Positions 7,023-8,227 of a stretch of DNA of 8,227 nucleotides are shown piece after piece; within the stretch, counting starts at the first letter, position 1; every line of letters starts with the position of its first letter. A model generated the notes under the pieces. The model was not told the origin of the DNA. It worked only from the letters and a program-made list of their open reading frames with translations, and ran no database searches. The DNA comes from Xanthobacteraceae bacterium (GTDB taxonomy: Bacteria; Pseudomonadota; Alphaproteobacteria; Rhizobiales; Xanthobacteraceae): NCBI GenBank assembly GCA_030044035.1, contig JASHWN010000026.1:1-8227 (forward strand). Direction: 5' to 3'. A program made the translations under genes and the position numbers.

Positions 7023-8021
7023 ATGGCAACTGCAACAATGCCTTGCGCCGGATGGCGAGCTTGGCCGCGGTTGGCCACGTTTATCGGCGCACTCGTGCTC
7101 GCAAACTCAGTCGCGGCCGGCGCCGCCGAGCCCTACCCGACCCGCCCGATTCGGCTCGTCGTCGGCTTCCTGGCCGGCGGCCCGACCGACATTCCGGCCC
7201 GCTTCATCGCTGATCGCTTGAGCGCGCAACTCGGCCAAAAGGTTTACGTCGAAAACAAGCCGGGCGCCGGCGGCATGATCGCGCTCAACGACGTGCTGGC
7301 GCAGCCGCGCGACGGCTACGCGCTGCAGTTCTGCACCTATTTCGACGCGATCAATACGCTGCTCTACAAGAACGTCTCTTATAAGCTCAGCGACATCGCG
7401 CCGGTGGCGCTGGTGTCGAAGTATTACTACCTGATGGCGCTCGCCAAATCGGTTCCGGTCGATACGTTCGATCAGTTCATAAGCTACGCCAAGGCGCATC
7501 CGGGCGACATTCTCTACGGCACGGTCGGCGCCGGATCGAGCCAGGAGCTGATGGCGCACGAACTGGAAAAGACCGCCGGCATCCGGATGACCAAGGTGCC
7601 GTTCAAGGGCGCCAACGTCATTACCCAGGAGATGCTGGCCGGACGCATCCATTTTCAGGTCGCGCCGCCGATCGCGGTCGGTCCGTTCTACCGCAGCGGT
7701 GAGCTGAAGGTCTTGGCCTCGACCAGCCCGCAGCGACTGAAAAGCTTCCCCGACGTGCCGACGCTGACCGAGCGCGGCTTTCCGCTGACGCCGTTCGGCT
7801 GGCTTGGCGTCTGCGCCGGCGCCGGCACGCCGAAACCGATCGTCGACCTGCTCAATCGCCACATCGTGTCGATCACGCAATCGGACGAGTACCGCGACTT
7901 TTTGGAGAAGGCCGGCAATATTCCAGTGTCGACGACGCCAGAGGAATTCGGCCGCGTTCTGGTCCAAACCGCTGACGAGGCGGCGCCGTACATTCGCGAA
8001 TTCCACATGCAGATCGAATGA
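7023..8021 (+). CDS. Bug/TctC-family periplasmic solute-binding protein (second copy)
   Basis: This is a 332-residue receptor of the same fold as its upstream neighbour but clearly divergent in sequence. The signal peptide has a core at about 17-32 and likely cleavage near residue 34 or 35, before E-P-Y-P. Landmarks are V-V-G-F-L-A-G-G-P-T-D at 46-56, V-E-N-K-P-G-A-G-G at 76-84, Y-G-T-V-G-A-G-S-S-Q-E-L at 165-176, V-P-F-K-G-A-N at 192-198 and F-P-D-V-P-T-L-T-E at 242-250. The loop at 105-140 is rich in aromatic residues (Y106, F107, Y115, Y120, Y134-Y136), unlike the first copy, which suggests a different ligand. The frame is open far upstream, but the ATG at 7023 fits the signal peptide and has GAGG six bases before it, overlapping the stop of the first gene. 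The eight-base gap implies a shared transcript and coupled translation. A second in-frame ATG at 7038 is less likely. Confidence 0.93.
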   Translation: MATATMPCAGWRAWPRLATFIGALVLANSVAAGAAEPYPTRPIRLVVGFLAGGPTDIPARFIADRLSAQLGQKVYVENKPGAGGMIALNDVLAQPRDGYALQFCTYFDAINTLLYKNVSYKLSDIAPVALVSKYYYLMALAKSVPVDTFDQFISYAKAHPGDILYGTVGAGSSQELMAHELEKTAGIRMTKVPFKGANVITQEMLAGRIHFQVAPPIAVGPFYRSGELKVLASTSPQRLKSFPDVPTLTERGFPLTPFGWLGVCAGAGTPKPIVDLLNRHIVSITQSDEYRDFLEKAGNIPVSTTPEEFGRVLVQTADEAAPYIREFHMQIE

Positions 8022-8038
8022 TCCGCAGTCAGCGCGGC

Positions 8039-8057
8039 GAGTAGGACCGCCCTATTC
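8039..8057 (+). other. small hairpin between receptor and MetE-like gene
   Basis: GAGTAGG and CCTATTC can pair as seven base pairs, including one G-U, around a five-base loop in the 76-base gap after the second receptor. No T run follows, so it is not a standard terminator. It could shape mRNA processing or be chance. Confidence 0.25.
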
Positions 8058-8097
8058 CGCATGTCGTTTCGCTCAGGCGGCAACACACGAGCAAACC

Positions 8098-8227
8098 ATG
8101 AAACGCAGCACCGATCGTATTCTGACCACCCATGCCGGCAGCCTGCCGCGGCCGCCCGATTTGCTGACGCTGGTCGAGCGCGACGGACCGCAAGCGTTCG
8201 ATGAACCGGCGGCGGCGACGCGCCTGC
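8098..8227 (+). CDS. MetE-like protein (cobalamin-independent methionine synthase II family), 5' part
   Basis: The 43 complete codons visible before the window ends begin M-K-R-S-T-D-R-I-L-T-T-H-A-G-S-L-P-R-P. The I-L-T-T-H-A-G-S-L-P-R-P segment (residues 8-19) is the N-terminal signature of the short, roughly 370-residue MetE-C-like TIM-barrel proteins. These are related to the C-terminal half of methionine synthase MetE and to epoxyalkane:coenzyme M transferase. Many are annotated as methyltransferases but their true substrates are mostly unknown. The zinc site lies beyond the edge and cannot be checked. The start is the ATG at 8098 with a weak ACGAG upstream; an ATG at 8061 is out of frame. 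It follows the receptors by 76 bases in the same direction, so co-transcription is likely and the receptors may bring in a substrate for this enzyme. Confidence 0.75.
   Translation, partial: MKRSTDRILTTHAGSLPRPPDLLTLVERDGPQAFDEPAAATRL

Noticed and set aside
6208..7038. Long minus-strand open frames opposite both receptor genes (also 7107-8006)
   Set aside because: These are mirror frames of strongly biased GC-rich coding sequence; they have no recognisable motif and the plus-strand receptors are unambiguous.
5574..8021. An 815-codon open frame on the plus strand running through the intergenic region, the first receptor and into the second
   Set aside because: Only the part from 7023 has protein-family character (second receptor). 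The upstream part is the antisense of the collagen-like gene and an Arg/Ala-rich off-frame of the first receptor, an effect of high GC.

Overview
The window is GC-rich DNA from what looks like an alphaproteobacterium, most likely of the Hyphomicrobiales (Bradyrhizobium/Xanthobacteraceae-like). The evidence is the ccmI-ccmE-ccmF gene order (cycHJK in rhizobia), long orphan Bug/TctC-type solute receptors, and high GC with many open antisense frames. The genus cannot be fixed from the sequence alone.

Layout. Positions 1-3615 (minus strand) hold the downstream-truncated cytochrome c maturation operon, transcribed ccmI -> ccmE -> ccmF, probably with ccmH starting at the left edge. Positions 3616-3815 are the leader of this operon. 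Positions 3816-5249 (minus) hold a 477-residue, mostly helical, soluble protein that I do not recognise. Positions 5365-5760 (minus) encode a small exported lipoprotein with 14 collagen-type Gly-X-Y triplets followed by a six-cysteine domain. Positions 5761-6027 are a divergent intergenic region with a direct repeat and a dyad. Positions 6028-8021 (plus) hold two tandem, tightly spaced, non-identical Bug/TctC-family periplasmic binding proteins. The start of a MetE-like (cobalamin-independent methionine synthase II family) gene follows at 8098 and runs off the right edge.

How the genes work together. CcmI, CcmE and CcmF form the haem-handling and ligation end of System I cytochrome c maturation: CcmE carries haem covalently in the periplasm, CcmF receives it and attaches it to apocytochrome, and CcmI holds the apocytochrome. 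The right-hand operon looks catabolic: two receptors for small carboxylate-type ligands with no visible permease, followed by a C1/thio-group transferase-like enzyme. The two middle genes have no evident link to either side.

I found no mobile element, CRISPR array, tRNA or rRNA, and nothing that clearly amounts to a new multi-gene system. The most unusual items are the collagen-like cysteine-rich lipoprotein, the unassigned 477-residue protein, and short repeats in the control regions between them.
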